A stretch of 38,652 nt of DNA from NCBI GenBank assembly GCA_944383695.1, contig CALWQP010000028.1, forward strand, positions 1 through 38,652, read 5' to 3'. How positions within the stretch are numbered: position 1 is the stretch's first letter; each line of letters begins with the position of its first letter. Below the pieces are notes generated by a model. It was not told the DNA's origin and did not search any database. It saw only the letters and a program-made list of their open reading frames with translations. The translations under genes and the position numbers were made by a program. Below, piece by piece: positions 25,183 to 34,300 of the stretch. Origin of the DNA: an uncultured Mediterraneibacter sp. (GTDB lineage: Bacteria > Bacillota > Clostridia > Lachnospirales > Lachnospiraceae).

Positions 25183-26154
25183 TTGAGTAATACAAAATAT
25201 ACGTATGCGGTTGCGCGTATCCGCGCCCTGGAAGTCTCTCTCTTTTCCGATGCAGTGATCGGACAGCTCCTGGCGTGCAGGACGGCAGAGGAGGGCCTCC
25301 GGTTCGTGATGGAAAAGGGCTGGGGAGATGTGTCGGGCGGCGTGGATATGGATGCGGTGCTGAAGCGGGAGGAAGAAAAGACCTGGGAAGTCATCCGCGA
25401 TGTGGCGCCGGATATGAGTGTGTTTGACGTGGTTTCCTACCCGAAGCTGTATCACAACCTAAAGGCGGCGGTCAAGGAAGTCTGCACGGAGAAGCGGACG
25501 CCGGGCATATTTTATGATGACTGTGATATTCCGGGCAGTGAGATGCTCCGCATCATCGAGAACCGGGAGTTTTCAAAGCTTCCCGGAAACATGGGACGCG
25601 TGGCTGAGGAAGCGCTTGAGACGCTTCTCCACACAAGGGATGGACAGCTCTGCGATATTATGATCGACAAAGCGGCGCTGGACGCTATCTGCGAAGCGGG
25701 CAGACGGTCCGGGGAACCGATCATAGAGAATTACGCGGACACTACCGTGGCCATCGCGGATATCAAGATCGCGGTGCGCTCCCATAAAACAGGAAAGAGC
25801 GGGGACTTTATGCGCAGCGCCATGGCGGAGTGCAGGAGTGTCAATGTAGAACAGCTCATCCGAGCGGCGCTTGCCGGGGAGGAAGAAATCGCCCGGTATC
25901 TGGAAGGGACTTCCTATGCGGGCGGGGCGGACGCGCTGAGAGAATCCCCATCAGCTTTTGAGCGCTGGTGTGACAACCGTATGACAGAGACATTGAAAAC
26001 GCAGAAGTATGACACTTTTTCCGTGGGACCACTGCTCGGATATCTGATCGCGCGGGAAAATGAGATCAAGACAGTTCGGATCATTCTGACAGGAAAACAG
26101 AACGGTTTTCCCGATGACGCGGTCCGGGAAAGGATAAGGGAGATGTATGTATAA
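25183..26154 (+). CDS. atpC: V-type ATP synthase subunit C (TTG start)
   Basis: A 323-residue protein of the V-type C / archaeal d family, the central adaptor that docks the rotor shaft onto the K ring. Typical opening YTYAVARIRALEVSLFSDA and closing VRIILTGKQNGFPDDAVRER are visible. The start is TTG 25183, eight bases after AAGGAGG at 25169-25175. Its last codons overlap the start of subunit F by eight bases. Confidence 0.92.
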   Translation: MSNTKYTYAVARIRALEVSLFSDAVIGQLLACRTAEEGLRFVMEKGWGDVSGGVDMDAVLKREEEKTWEVIRDVAPDMSVFDVVSYPKLYHNLKAAVKEVCTEKRTPGIFYDDCDIPGSEMLRIIENREFSKLPGNMGRVAEEALETLLHTRDGQLCDIMIDKAALDAICEAGRRSGEPIIENYADTTVAIADIKIAVRSHKTGKSGDFMRSAMAECRSVNVEQLIRAALAGEEEIARYLEGTSYAGGADALRESPSAFERWCDNRMTETLKTQKYDTFSVGPLLGYLIARENEIKTVRIILTGKQNGFPDDAVRERIREMYV

Positions 26155-26473
26155 GATTGCAGTGGTCGGCGATTATGACAGTATCTATGGATTCGCCGCA
26201 GTGGGATTAGACATCTGCCCTGTGAAGGACCGGGAAGAGATGCGCGGCAGGCTGAAACAGCTGGCGGAGGACGGATATGGCATCATCTATATCACGGAAA
26301 AAGCGGCTGAGGAGCTTGGAAGCGGGCTGGATGAGTACCGGGAGCGGAGACTTCCGGCGGTCATACAGATCCCTGGTGTGTCCGGTAATACAGGCGCCGG
26401 TGTGGAAGGCGTCAAAAAGACCGTGGAGCAGGCGGTCGGGTCAGATATTCTGTTTGGAGGAATAGGCGAATGA
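26147..26473 (+). CDS. atpF: V-type ATP synthase subunit F
   Basis: A 108-residue Rossmann-like protein that sits on the central shaft with subunit D. Family pattern: the start [20 protein letters not shown], then [13 protein letters not shown] and PAVIQIPG. The length is normal for the family. It overlaps subunit C at its start and subunit A at its stop (ATGA), so translation is probably coupled. Confidence 0.94.
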   Translation: MYKIAVVGDYDSIYGFAAVGLDICPVKDREEMRGRLKQLAEDGYGIIYITEKAAEELGSGLDEYRERRLPAVIQIPGVSGNTGAGVEGVKKTVEQAVGSDILFGGIGE

Positions 26474-28236
26474 GCACAGGAGTAATCAAGAAAGTTGCAG
26501 GACCTCTTGTCATTGCAGAGGGAATGCGCGATGCAAATATGTTTGACGTGGTCCGTGTGTCCGATCAGCGCCTCATTGGCGAGATCATCGAGATGCACGG
26601 CGACGAGGCGTCCATCCAGGTATATGAAGAGACTTCGGGACTGGGGCCGGGCGAGCCGGTGGAGTCCATGGAAGTGCCCATGTCTGTGGAGCTGGGCCCG
26701 GGGCTGATCGCCAGTATTTATGACGGCATCCAGAGACCTCTGGATGATATCATGAAAGTATCAGGCAGCAATTTGAAGCGCGGCGTGGAAGTGCCGTCTC
26801 TAAAGCGGGACCTGAAATGGGAGTTCGTTCCCACCGTGAAAGCGGGCGATGAAGTGGACGCGGGAGATGTGATCGGCACGGTGCAGGAGACTGTGCTCGT
26901 ACAGCAGAAGATCATGGTCCCATATGGAGTAAAAGGAACAGTCAAAGAGATCAGGGCAGGAGAATTTACGGTAGAAGAAATTGTGGCAGTGGTTGAAACT
27001 GAAAAAGGGGACAGAGAACTGACCCTGATGCAGAAGTGGCCGGTCCGCCGCGGGCGTCCGTATAAGAAAAAACTCCCGCCGGAGATGCCCCTTGTCACAG
27101 GTCAGAGAGTCATTGATACGTTCTTCCCCATTGCCAAGGGAGGCGTGGCGGCAGTGCCAGGGCCATTTGGAAGCGGAAAGACCGTAATCCAGCACCAGCT
27201 CGCAAAATGGGCGGAAGCGGATATTGTGGTCTATATCGGATGCGGCGAGCGCGGTAATGAGATGACGGACGTGCTCAACGAGTTCCCGGAGCTGAAGGAC
27301 CCGAAGACAGGACAGCCTTTGATGCAGAGAACGGTTCTGATAGCCAATACTTCGGATATGCCTGTGGCTGCCCGGGAGGCGTCTATCTATACTGGGATCA
27401 CCATTGCGGAGTATTTCCGTGATATGGGATATTCGGTGGCGCTGATGGCGGACTCCACGTCCCGGTGGGCAGAGGCGCTCCGCGAGATGTCGGGACGTCT
27501 GGAGGAAATGCCCGGCGAGGAAGGCTACCCGGCATACCTGGGAAGCCGCCTGGCACAGTTTTATGAGCGGGCGGGGCATGTGATCTCCCTCGGAAAAGAG
27601 GGAAGGGAGGGAGCCCTGTCCGTGATCGGAGCGGTATCCCCTCCGGGAGGCGATACGTCCGAGCCGGTATCCCAGGCAACACTGCGTATCGTGAAGGTGT
27701 TCTGGGGGCTGGATTCCGCGCTGGCGTACAAGAGGCATTTCCCGGCGATCAACTGGCTGAACAGTTACTCTCTGTATCTCGATGATATGGAGAAATGGTT
27801 CAATGCAAATGTAGCTGAAGACTGGATGGCCGGACGCCAGAAGATGATGACCCTTCTCCAGGAAGAGGCAGAGCTGGAAGAAATCGTGAAGATGGTGGGT
27901 ATGGACGCGCTCTCACCGGGCGACCGGCTGAAGATGGAGGCGGCCCGGTCCATCCGGGAAGATTTCCTTCATCAGAATTCATTCCATGAAGTGGACACCT
28001 ACACATCCCTTAAGAAGCAGCATATGATGATGCTCCTTGTCAATGCATTCTACGACAGTGCGGTGCAGGCACTCTCAGAGGGAGCCTCCCTGCAGAAGTT
28101 GATCTCCATGCCTGTGCGGGAGCAGATCGGCCGTTTTAAATATGTGCGGGAAGACGCTTTGGACGAAGAGTTTAAGAAAGCAGATGAGGAACTGAGCATG
28201 CAGATCGCCAATGCATTTGAAAAGGAGGAACGGTAG
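26470..28236 (+). CDS. atpA: V-type ATP synthase catalytic subunit A
   Basis: A 588-residue catalytic subunit that hydrolyses or makes ATP in the A3B3 head. The P-loop is GPFGSGKT (K237, T238) and the catalytic glutamate is in GCGERGNE (E260). The V-type-specific insertion (non-homologous region, ~residues 110-190) is present, which separates it from F-type beta. [21 protein letters not shown] and [13 protein letters not shown] are family signatures. GGAGGAATAG precedes ATG 26470. Subunit B begins at the base after its TAG stop. Confidence 0.96.
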   Translation: MSTGVIKKVAGPLVIAEGMRDANMFDVVRVSDQRLIGEIIEMHGDEASIQVYEETSGLGPGEPVESMEVPMSVELGPGLIASIYDGIQRPLDDIMKVSGSNLKRGVEVPSLKRDLKWEFVPTVKAGDEVDAGDVIGTVQETVLVQQKIMVPYGVKGTVKEIRAGEFTVEEIVAVVETEKGDRELTLMQKWPVRRGRPYKKKLPPEMPLVTGQRVIDTFFPIAKGGVAAVPGPFGSGKTVIQHQLAKWAEADIVVYIGCGERGNEMTDVLNEFPELKDPKTGQPLMQRTVLIANTSDMPVAAREASIYTGITIAEYFRDMGYSVALMADSTSRWAEALREMSGRLEEMPGEEGYPAYLGSRLAQFYERAGHVISLGKEGREGALSVIGAVSPPGGDTSEPVSQATLRIVKVFWGLDSALAYKRHFPAINWLNSYSLYLDDMEKWFNANVAEDWMAGRQKMMTLLQEEAELEEIVKMVGMDALSPGDRLKMEAARSIREDFLHQNSFHEVDTYTSLKKQHMMMLLVNAFYDSAVQALSEGASLQKLISMPVREQIGRFKYVREDALDEEFKKADEELSMQIANAFEKEER

Positions 28237-29607
28237 ATGCCCAAAGAGTACAGAACCATACAGGAAGTAGCCGGCCCGTTGATGCTTGTGCGCGGCGTGG
28301 AGGGCGTGACATATGACGAGCTGGGAGAGATCGAGCTTGCCAGCGGCGAGACAAGGCGCTGCAAGGTGCTGGAAGTCAACGGAAGCGATGTGCTCGTACA
28401 GCTTTTTGAAAGTTCCACAGGGATCAACCTTTCCAACAGCAAGGTGCGTTTCCTCGGGCGGAGCATGGAACTGGGCGTGTCCGATGACATGCTGGGACGC
28501 GTGTTTGACGGACTGGGACGCCCCATTGACGAGGGACCGGAGATCCTGCCGGATGCCCGCATGGATATCAACGGCCTGCCCATGAATCCGGCGGCAAGGA
28601 GCTATCCGGAGGAATTTATCCAGACCGGCGTGTCTGCCATCGATGGGCTGAACACTCTGGTCCGGGGGCAGAAGCTGCCCATCTTCTCCGCATCCGGACT
28701 GCCCCACGCCCAGCTTGCTGCGCAGATCGCGCGGCAGGCAAAGGTGCTGGGGACAGATGAGAACTTTGCCGTTGTATTTGCGGCAATGGGTATTACCTTT
28801 GAGGAGTCCAACTTCTTTATCGAAAGTTTTCGCGAGACAGGGGCGCTTGACCGCACCGTGCTGTTTGTCAACCTGGCGAATGACCCGGCGATCGAGCGTA
28901 TCGCAACACCTAAGATGGCGCTGACCGCAGCAGAGTATCTTGCTTTTGAGAAGGAAATGCATGTGCTGGTCATCCTGACCGATATCACAAACTACGCGGA
29001 CGCTCTCCGTGAGGTGTCCGCTGCCCGCAAGGAAGTGCCGGGACGCCGGGGCTATCCGGGATATATGTACACGGACCTTGCGTCCATCTATGAAAGAGCG
29101 GGACGTCAGAACGGGAAGAAGGGAAGCATCACTATGATCCCTATCCTGACCATGCCCGAGGATGATAAGACCCATCCTATCCCGGACCTGACCGGGTATA
29201 TCACCGAAGGACAGATCATCCTGAGCCGGGAGCTTTACCGGAAGGGCGTCACCCCGCCTATTGATGTGCTCCCATCCCTGTCCCGTCTCAAGGATAAGGG
29301 TATCGGCGAGGGCAAGACCCGGGCGGACCACTCCAACACCATGAATCAGCTCTTTGCCGCTTATGCCCGTGGAAAAGACGCGAAAGAGCTTATGGTCATC
29401 CTCGGAGAAGCTGCCCTGACTGAGATCGATCTCATGTACGCAAAATTCGCCGATGCATTCGAGCAGGAATATGTCTCCCAGGGCTACAACGCTGACCGGA
29501 GTATTCAGGAGACGCTGGACATCGGCTGGAAACTGCTGCGCATGCTCCCCCGTACAGAACTGAAACGAATCGACGACAAATATCTGGATGAATACTATGT
29601 CGAATAG
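28237..29607 (+). CDS. atpB: V-type ATP synthase subunit B (non-catalytic)
   Basis: A 456-residue partner of subunit A in the A3B3 head. Where A has the P-loop, B reads [19 protein letters not shown], so there is no Walker A motif, as expected for a non-catalytic nucleotide-site subunit. The start [18 protein letters not shown], the central [20 protein letters not shown] and the end [11 protein letters not shown] are typical. AAAGGAGG lies in the end of subunit A. A repeat-bearing gap of 250 bp follows before subunit D, while all earlier genes in the operon are tightly packed. Confidence 0.96.
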   Translation: MPKEYRTIQEVAGPLMLVRGVEGVTYDELGEIELASGETRRCKVLEVNGSDVLVQLFESSTGINLSNSKVRFLGRSMELGVSDDMLGRVFDGLGRPIDEGPEILPDARMDINGLPMNPAARSYPEEFIQTGVSAIDGLNTLVRGQKLPIFSASGLPHAQLAAQIARQAKVLGTDENFAVVFAAMGITFEESNFFIESFRETGALDRTVLFVNLANDPAIERIATPKMALTAAEYLAFEKEMHVLVILTDITNYADALREVSAARKEVPGRRGYPGYMYTDLASIYERAGRQNGKKGSITMIPILTMPEDDKTHPIPDLTGYITEGQIILSRELYRKGVTPPIDVLPSLSRLKDKGIGEGKTRADHSNTMNQLFAAYARGKDAKELMVILGEAALTEIDLMYAKFADAFEQEYVSQGYNADRSIQETLDIGWKLLRMLPRTELKRIDDKYLDEYYVE

Positions 29608-29621
29608 CAGTTCCGCGGTGC

Positions 29622-29681
29622 GCAGATGTCGAAAAAGCGGCTTGCAAGCTTGCTTGCATACGGCGCTTTTCCGGCATCTGC
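29622..29681 (+). other. long imperfect hairpin between V-ATPase B and D
   Basis: Arms of 18 bases (29622-29639 and 29664-29681) pair at 16 positions plus one G-U; the 24-base loop contains a further palindrome GCAAGCTTGC. It starts 15 bases after the B stop. No T tract follows, so it may be a processing or stabilising structure, or the end of a small interspersed element. Confidence 0.6.
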
Positions 29682-29686
29682 ATAGG

Positions 29687-29831
29687 GCGGTCAGCCCGCA
29701 GTGAGATGGAGCGGGAGCGGAATCGAACTGCACAGCGGAACGGAAGCAGGAGGAGTCCGAGCGGTGCGGTCAGCCCGCAGTGAGATGGAGCGAGAGCGGA
29801 ATCGAACTCCACAGCGGAACGGAAGCAGGAG
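29687..29831 (+). repeat. 66-bp direct repeat in the V-ATPase B-D gap
   Basis: Two 66-bp copies (29687-29752 and 29766-29831) differ at only two positions, with a 79-bp period. They do not continue either gene and neither strand shows a recognisable domain. Their near-identity next to a long hairpin suggests a recently duplicated intergenic element, possibly of an interspersed family in this genome. Confidence 0.88.
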
Positions 29832-29857
29832 AGATGATTTGAAAAGGAGGTGGCGTT

Positions 29858-30514
29858 TTGGCAGCAAAACAGGTGAATCCGACCCGGATGGAGCTGACAC
29901 GTCTTAAGAAGAAACGGATCACTGCAATCCGAGGTCATAAACTCTTAAAAGACAAGAGGGATGAACTGATGCGCCAGTATCTTGACATTGTCCGCGAGAA
30001 TATGGAAGTACGCGTGAAGGTGGAAGCCGGCATTAAGTCTGCGAACCGGAATTTTGTCATTGCCAAAGCCGGAATGTCAGAGGCGGCGCTCAATACCGCG
30101 CTTATGGCGCCGAAACAGGAGATCGCTCTGGAACCAGGCGGGAAGAATGTCATGAGCGTGGATATTCCGACTTTTGAATATAAGATGCGCACAGCGGATG
30201 AGAACGATATCTATTCTTATGGGTTTGCATTCACATCCAGTGATCTGGACGGGGCGGTAAAGTCACTGGCTGATGTCCTGCCGGCTATGATCCGCCTGGC
30301 GGAAGTGGAGAAGGCGTGCCAGCTCATGGCTGCGGAGATCGAGAAGACAAGGCGGCGTGTCAATGCGCTGGAGCACGTGATCATTCCGGAAACGGAGGAG
30401 AGCATCAAGTACATCACGATGAAGCTGGATGAAAATGAGAGGAGCACCCAGATCCGGCTGATGAAAGTGAAGGATATGATGCTGGAGGAAGCGCATCATT
30501 ATAGTGAGAAATAA
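29858..30514 (+). CDS. atpD: V-type ATP synthase subunit D (TTG start)
   Basis: A 218-residue coiled-coil shaft subunit, the functional counterpart of F-type gamma. The N terminus VNPTRMELTRLKKKRITAIR and the C-terminal helix with ALEHVIIPETEESIKYI and RLMKVKDMM are family hallmarks. The start is TTG 29858, seven bases after AAAGGAGG at 29843-29850. It is the last gene of the operon; a terminator lies at 30551-30601. Its separation from subunit B by a 250-bp repeat region may lower or decouple its expression. Confidence 0.94.
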   Translation: MAAKQVNPTRMELTRLKKKRITAIRGHKLLKDKRDELMRQYLDIVRENMEVRVKVEAGIKSANRNFVIAKAGMSEAALNTALMAPKQEIALEPGGKNVMSVDIPTFEYKMRTADENDIYSYGFAFTSSDLDGAVKSLADVLPAMIRLAEVEKACQLMAAEIEKTRRRVNALEHVIIPETEESIKYITMKLDENERSTQIRLMKVKDMMLEEAHHYSEK

Positions 30515-30550
30515 AACAGAATCAGAATAGAGCGTAAACAGTGGAAAAAG

Positions 30551-30601
30551 AATCCATCGGACTCTGCAGCCTGATCCGGCAGCAGGGTACGATGGATTTT
30601 T
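30551..30601 (+). terminator. intrinsic terminator of the V-ATPase operon
   Basis: A 9-bp stem (AATCCATCG 30551-30559 / CGATGGATT 30590-30598) with an A-rich 5' flank is followed by Ts through 30601. The loop holds a further partial pairing CTGC/GCAG. It is 36 bases after the subunit D stop. Confidence 0.85.
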
Positions 30602-30643
30602 AGTCTTCCCGGAATATTGGCGTCCTGTGCCAGGAAACGGAGG

Positions 30644-30868
30644 TCACTTTGGAGGAAAGCATCGTTTCTCCTTTGTAATACCGCATATATAATTCATATC
30701 CACATTATAAAACTCGGCGAGCGTGATCAAAGAGTCAACAGGAATCCGCGTATTGCTCAGCTCATAATCTGCATAGGTGCGCTGCCCCACATGCAGCAGC
30801 TTTGCAATTTCTGCCTGTGTGTGATCCCGGTCTTCGCGCAGTGCTCGTATTCTTTGTCTGTAATGCAT
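30644..30868 (-). CDS. small XRE (Cro/CI-type) transcriptional regulator
   Basis: A 74-residue protein that is essentially one helix-turn-helix domain: IRALREDRDHTQAEIAKLL, then VGQRTYADYELSNTRIP and LITLAEFYNVDMNYICG, the standard five-helix Cro/CI pattern. There is no separate ligand or protease-sensitive domain. AGAGGTGA lies six bases before its ATG (30866-30868). It is divergent from the giant surface protein, and two 17-bp palindromes at 30895-30936 are likely operators, so it may repress itself and one of the outward promoters. No phage genes accompany it. Confidence 0.9.
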   Translation of the reverse strand: MHYRQRIRALREDRDHTQAEIAKLLHVGQRTYADYELSNTRIPVDSLITLAEFYNVDMNYICGITKEKRCFPPK

Positions 30869-30894
30869 GTTATCACCTCTGGTATATCGTATGC

Positions 30895-30911
30895 TAGAGT
30901 TAAAAACTCTA
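30895..30911. promoter_or_regulatory. operator palindrome 1 of the XRE regulator (predicted)
   Basis: A perfect palindrome TAGAGT-N5-ACTCTA lies 27 bp upstream of the regulator's start. It shares half-sites with operator 2, with centres 25 bp apart. This spacing and symmetry are what paired Cro/CI-type sites look like. Confidence 0.7.
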
Positions 30912-30940
30912 TTGACATTTAGAGGAATAAACTCTAAGAT
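30912..30940 (+). promoter_or_regulatory. plus-strand promoter P1 overlapped by operator 2
   Basis: A perfect TTGACA at 30912-30917, a 17-bp spacer and TAAGAT at 30935-30940 form a good sigma-A promoter toward the surface protein. Operator 2 covers the spacer and the start of the -10 box, so a bound repressor would block it. Confidence 0.7.
30920..30936. promoter_or_regulatory. operator palindrome 2 of the XRE regulator (predicted)
   Basis: TAGAG-N7-CTCTA has the same 17-bp length and half-sites as operator 1, with one imperfect inner base pair. It lies inside promoter P1. Confidence 0.68.
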
Positions 30941-30960
30941 AAGGTTATGCGATAGTGGTA

Positions 30961-30988
30961 TTGACAGTAATAAAACAAGGGGTATAAT
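30961..30988 (+). promoter_or_regulatory. plus-strand promoter P2 of the surface protein
   Basis: Both boxes are perfect, TTGACA (30961-30966) and TATAAT (30983-30988), with a 16-bp spacer. It is not covered by either palindrome, so it could act independently of the XRE regulator. The predicted leader is about 90 bases, and AAAGGAGG precedes the ATG at 31085. Confidence 0.75.
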
Positions 30989-31084
30989 AAAATTAACTAT
31001 ATATATCTGAAGGTATAATGAGTTATCCTACTGTTTTAGGCAACAGATAGATGGGAGAACGATATACAAAAGGAGGAAAAGGGA

Positions 31085-31282
31085 ATGAGAAGTAAAGTTC
31101 AAAAGTTTTTTGCGTTACTTCTGGCTGTCAGTCTGCTGGCAGGGTCTGTCTCCAGTACAGCTTTTGCGGAAAACGCGTCCGGCGACCTGGCAGACTATGA
31201 GGAGGAGATGGGTGCGGCAGACATCGAAGGATCAGATGGCGCCGGCGAAGACGCGGATCAGGAAAGTGGAGACGACTCCTAG
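31085..31282 (+). CDS. signal-peptide fragment of the giant surface protein, ended by in-frame TAG
   Basis: These 65 codons encode a classic Gram-positive signal peptide: a basic start MRSKVQK, a hydrophobic core (FFALLLAVSLLAG) and a cleavage site after STAFA (A28/E29). A short, very acidic stretch then ends at TAG 31280-31282. The following 7.2-kb frame is in exactly the same phase, so this is the separated N terminus of that protein, not an independent gene. AAAGGAGG upstream and two good promoters show that the region is set up for expression. A single C-to-T change (CAG to TAG) is the simplest origin. Confidence 0.8.
   Translation: MRSKVQKFFALLLAVSLLAGSVSSTAFAENASGDLADYEEEMGAADIEGSDGAGEDADQESGDDS
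31280..31282 (+). other. in-frame amber codon interrupting the surface protein
   Basis: TAG at codon 66 separates the signal peptide from 2,393+ open codons in the same frame. TAG also ends atpK, atpA and atpB in this window, so it is an ordinary stop here. The codon could be a nonsense mutation, a sequencing error, a strain-level variable switch or a read-through site. Confidence 0.85.
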
Positions 31283-31309
31283 AAGTATTCTAACTCCAGT
31301 TACGAGGTC

Positions 31310-34300
31310 GTGAAAGGAGTCGAGGCGAGCAACCAGGCGGCAGTGGCGGAGGTCGACTCTCAGGATGGGCTGGAGAATGTTCCTTCCATCTGGCACGCAA
31401 GTGCCCTGGAACCGAATGGGAGCGCCACGGTATACGATGACTTTGACGGCAGCGACGAGTATTATCAGAAAATATTGGACGAGGCGGTCAGGCAGAATCT
31501 GGCCTGGAATCAACACGGTGTAATCATATCGGTTTCCCCTGAAAAAATGGCGGAGATCGCACCGGAACAGGATGCCCGCCAGTATTGGGAGGAGTTCCGC
31601 ACCCGTTTCTCTGCCGACTTCCAGACCCTTCTGCTTGAATCGAGCGGCGACTATTACAACCGCTACCAGGCCGCTTCCGGATTTGGTGGAATGAGGATAA
31701 CGGTGGCCGGACCGGTTGAAGGGCTGCGGGAAAATTGGGAGTTCTCCTTTGGCTTTTTTATTCGTCGGAATAGCGTGGAAGAAGAGCAGTATGTGCGCCG
31801 ATATGTGCAGGCTCTGTTTTCGCCGGGCGGGGAACTCTACCGGTATCGCGCGGGTAACGATTCTACGTCACAATACCAGAAATACCGGGCCATCTGGGAC
31901 TGGTTGGGCAGACACATCCGATACGGCGGCGGTTTTTCCACCTATGGGGCTGTGACTGCCGGGCGTACGGTCTGTCTTGGATATTCGGCGTTGAATTCGC
32001 TGATGTGTGCCTATGCAGGGGTGGAGAATTACCAGGTTATTGGCATCACGCGCACCGTGATGATAGGGCATGCCTGGAACTGGGTGAAGATCGGGCCGAA
32101 ATGGTATACCACGGATTCCACAGGCCAAGCCGGCCAAGGCGCCTACGAGAGTGCGTTTTTAATACCCACGCAATACACGGAGGACTTCAACTGGTGGTTG
32201 GATGATAAATTTACGACTCCTGAGATCAGAGAGAAATACCCCGTCTACGAGGAAGAATATGAGGATCTCCTGGCCGAGAACAATCCGCCGGACTCAGGCT
32301 ATATCTATGATCCCGAGACCGGAGTCAATCTGGACTGGACGCTTTTTAACCGAACCCTTACCATCAGCGGTTCGGGGGATATGCGTGATTTCGCAGATCC
32401 GTATCAGGTGCCCTGGAACTCCAGGTTTGAATACATAGACAAGGTAGTTATCGAAGAGGGTGTGACAAGCATCGGGGCAAACGCCTTTTACGCCCTGCCG
32501 GATATCCAGCGTGACAATCCGGCTACCTTCCAGGCTCCTGCCTCCATCACCGAAGAAAAAATCGGCAGGCATGCCTTCTACGATCCGGAGGATCCGGTGA
32601 CCGAACTGATGGGCAACATGGAACTGATCGTCAATCCTTCGGTGAGATATGACACGCGTCCGATCGATTATACGGATCTGGTTGATGTGGGCCGTTATGG
32701 GACCCAGAATGCCACCGCATCGGATTATTCCTACCGCTATCAGGGCGTAGAAGAAGAGAACGCATGGAAGACGGGTACGCCCACGGATGTGGGAGAATAC
32801 ATGGTTGAGGTGACGCTGAAGAGCAAGACACTGGGTGGGATTACTTATCGTTCAGTGACCGATGTGTGCCGGGTGACGATCACCAAGGCCAGCTATCATA
32901 TTACGGGTGTGTGGGCGCAGCGTTCCTATAACGGCACTACCCGGTTTACCAATGGTGACATCGAGAGCGTGGACTACTATTGCTCCCATTCCGGCACGGG
33001 CACGCCGATCCGGCTGGGTGTAGACTATGACATCACCGGTACCTATATCAGCCCCAATGCGGGAACCTATCGGGCGTATCTTCAGGTCACGCTGCGAGAC
33101 ACTGAGAAACTCAAGAATTATGATGTGACTTGGGTCAGCAACGCAATCAGCACTGTCTATTCGATCCGAAGGAAGGATCTGACCTCCGACATGTTCAAGG
33201 ATATTCCGGACCAGGCTTACACGGGTGCGGAAGTGACCCCGAATGTAGTGATCGCGGATTCCGAAGCATCGATCATGACGTACCAGGACTTCACAGTCCA
33301 GTATTCGTCAAACATCGATGAAGGGCAGGCCACAGTTACGATCACCGGACAGAACAACTACCGGGGCACAGTGACTTTAAACTTTGACATCTCCAAAGAC
33401 ATAGAGCCCACTCCGGTACTCCAAACGCTGAACAGCAGCGGCTTGCCCACTCAGGCGGTCACCTATCCGGAGGATTTCAACATACGTCTCAGCGGGGGCA
33501 CCCCTGACGAAGAGATTACTTTCTATGTGGAAGATGAAGAGGGCGGCGAAACCGAGATCGGCAGCGCTCAGGTTGGAACAGACGGTACGGCCACCTGCAG
33601 CTATGACGTGTCCTCCAAGATAATACGCGGGGGCGCGCACACCCTGGTGGCCCGGGACGCAGACAATACGGAGATTGCCTCTTCAACAGTAGCCATTTTA
33701 CCAAAATTGGTCACCGTAACATTTCCCGACGATTTCTTTGCATGGAAGCAGTATGACGGAACAAACAAGGTGATCCAGACTCCCGATTACGAGAACAACC
33801 TTGAACTGACCGCTACAGGCGTGGAAGAGGGGGACGACGTCCGGGTTAATGCCGATATGTTTTACGAGTCAGCTTCTGTCAGGCAACAGGGAGTCGTTGC
33901 GCACAGCTTTACTCTTGGAGGCGCGGATGGGGATTACTATACCGTATCAAGCAATCAGATTCAGTTTAACGGCGAATACGAAACCGGAATCTCTGTGGCT
34001 AACCTGATCCCTACCTTCACGTTCTCAAACAATTCAACCGACAACCCGGTTAAGGAATTTGACGGCTTGCGTGATGTTCTGGTGGAGTCCGTCGAATTTG
34101 AGGGGCTGGCCGAGGGCGAAGAACTGGTTGACGGCGTGGACTACACCATATCGACCAGCTACGAGTCAATAAACGCGGGAGAGCAAACGGCCACGATCAC
34201 GATAGCGTTTGCAGACGGCAGAACGTTTAATGACCGGTACAGCCTGAGCGACGGCGGCGTCTACACATTTGCTGGAGAAATCACCGCCATTCCTTTGGAC

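Noticed and set aside
28075-29733. A 552-codon open frame on the minus strand opposite V-ATPase subunits A and B
   Set aside because: It lies antisense to two very strongly conserved genes, has no ribosome site and shows no domain; it is a by-product of codon bias on the plus strand.
29766-29831. tRNA-like T-loop pattern GTTCGATTCC on the minus strand of the 66-bp repeats
   Set aside because: The flanking bases do not form the 5-bp T stem, and no acceptor, D or anticodon arms can be built, so it is not a tRNA gene.
29687-29831. CRISPR-like direct repeats
   Set aside because: There are only two copies, of 66 bp with a 13-bp gap, and no cas genes are nearby; this is not a CRISPR array.
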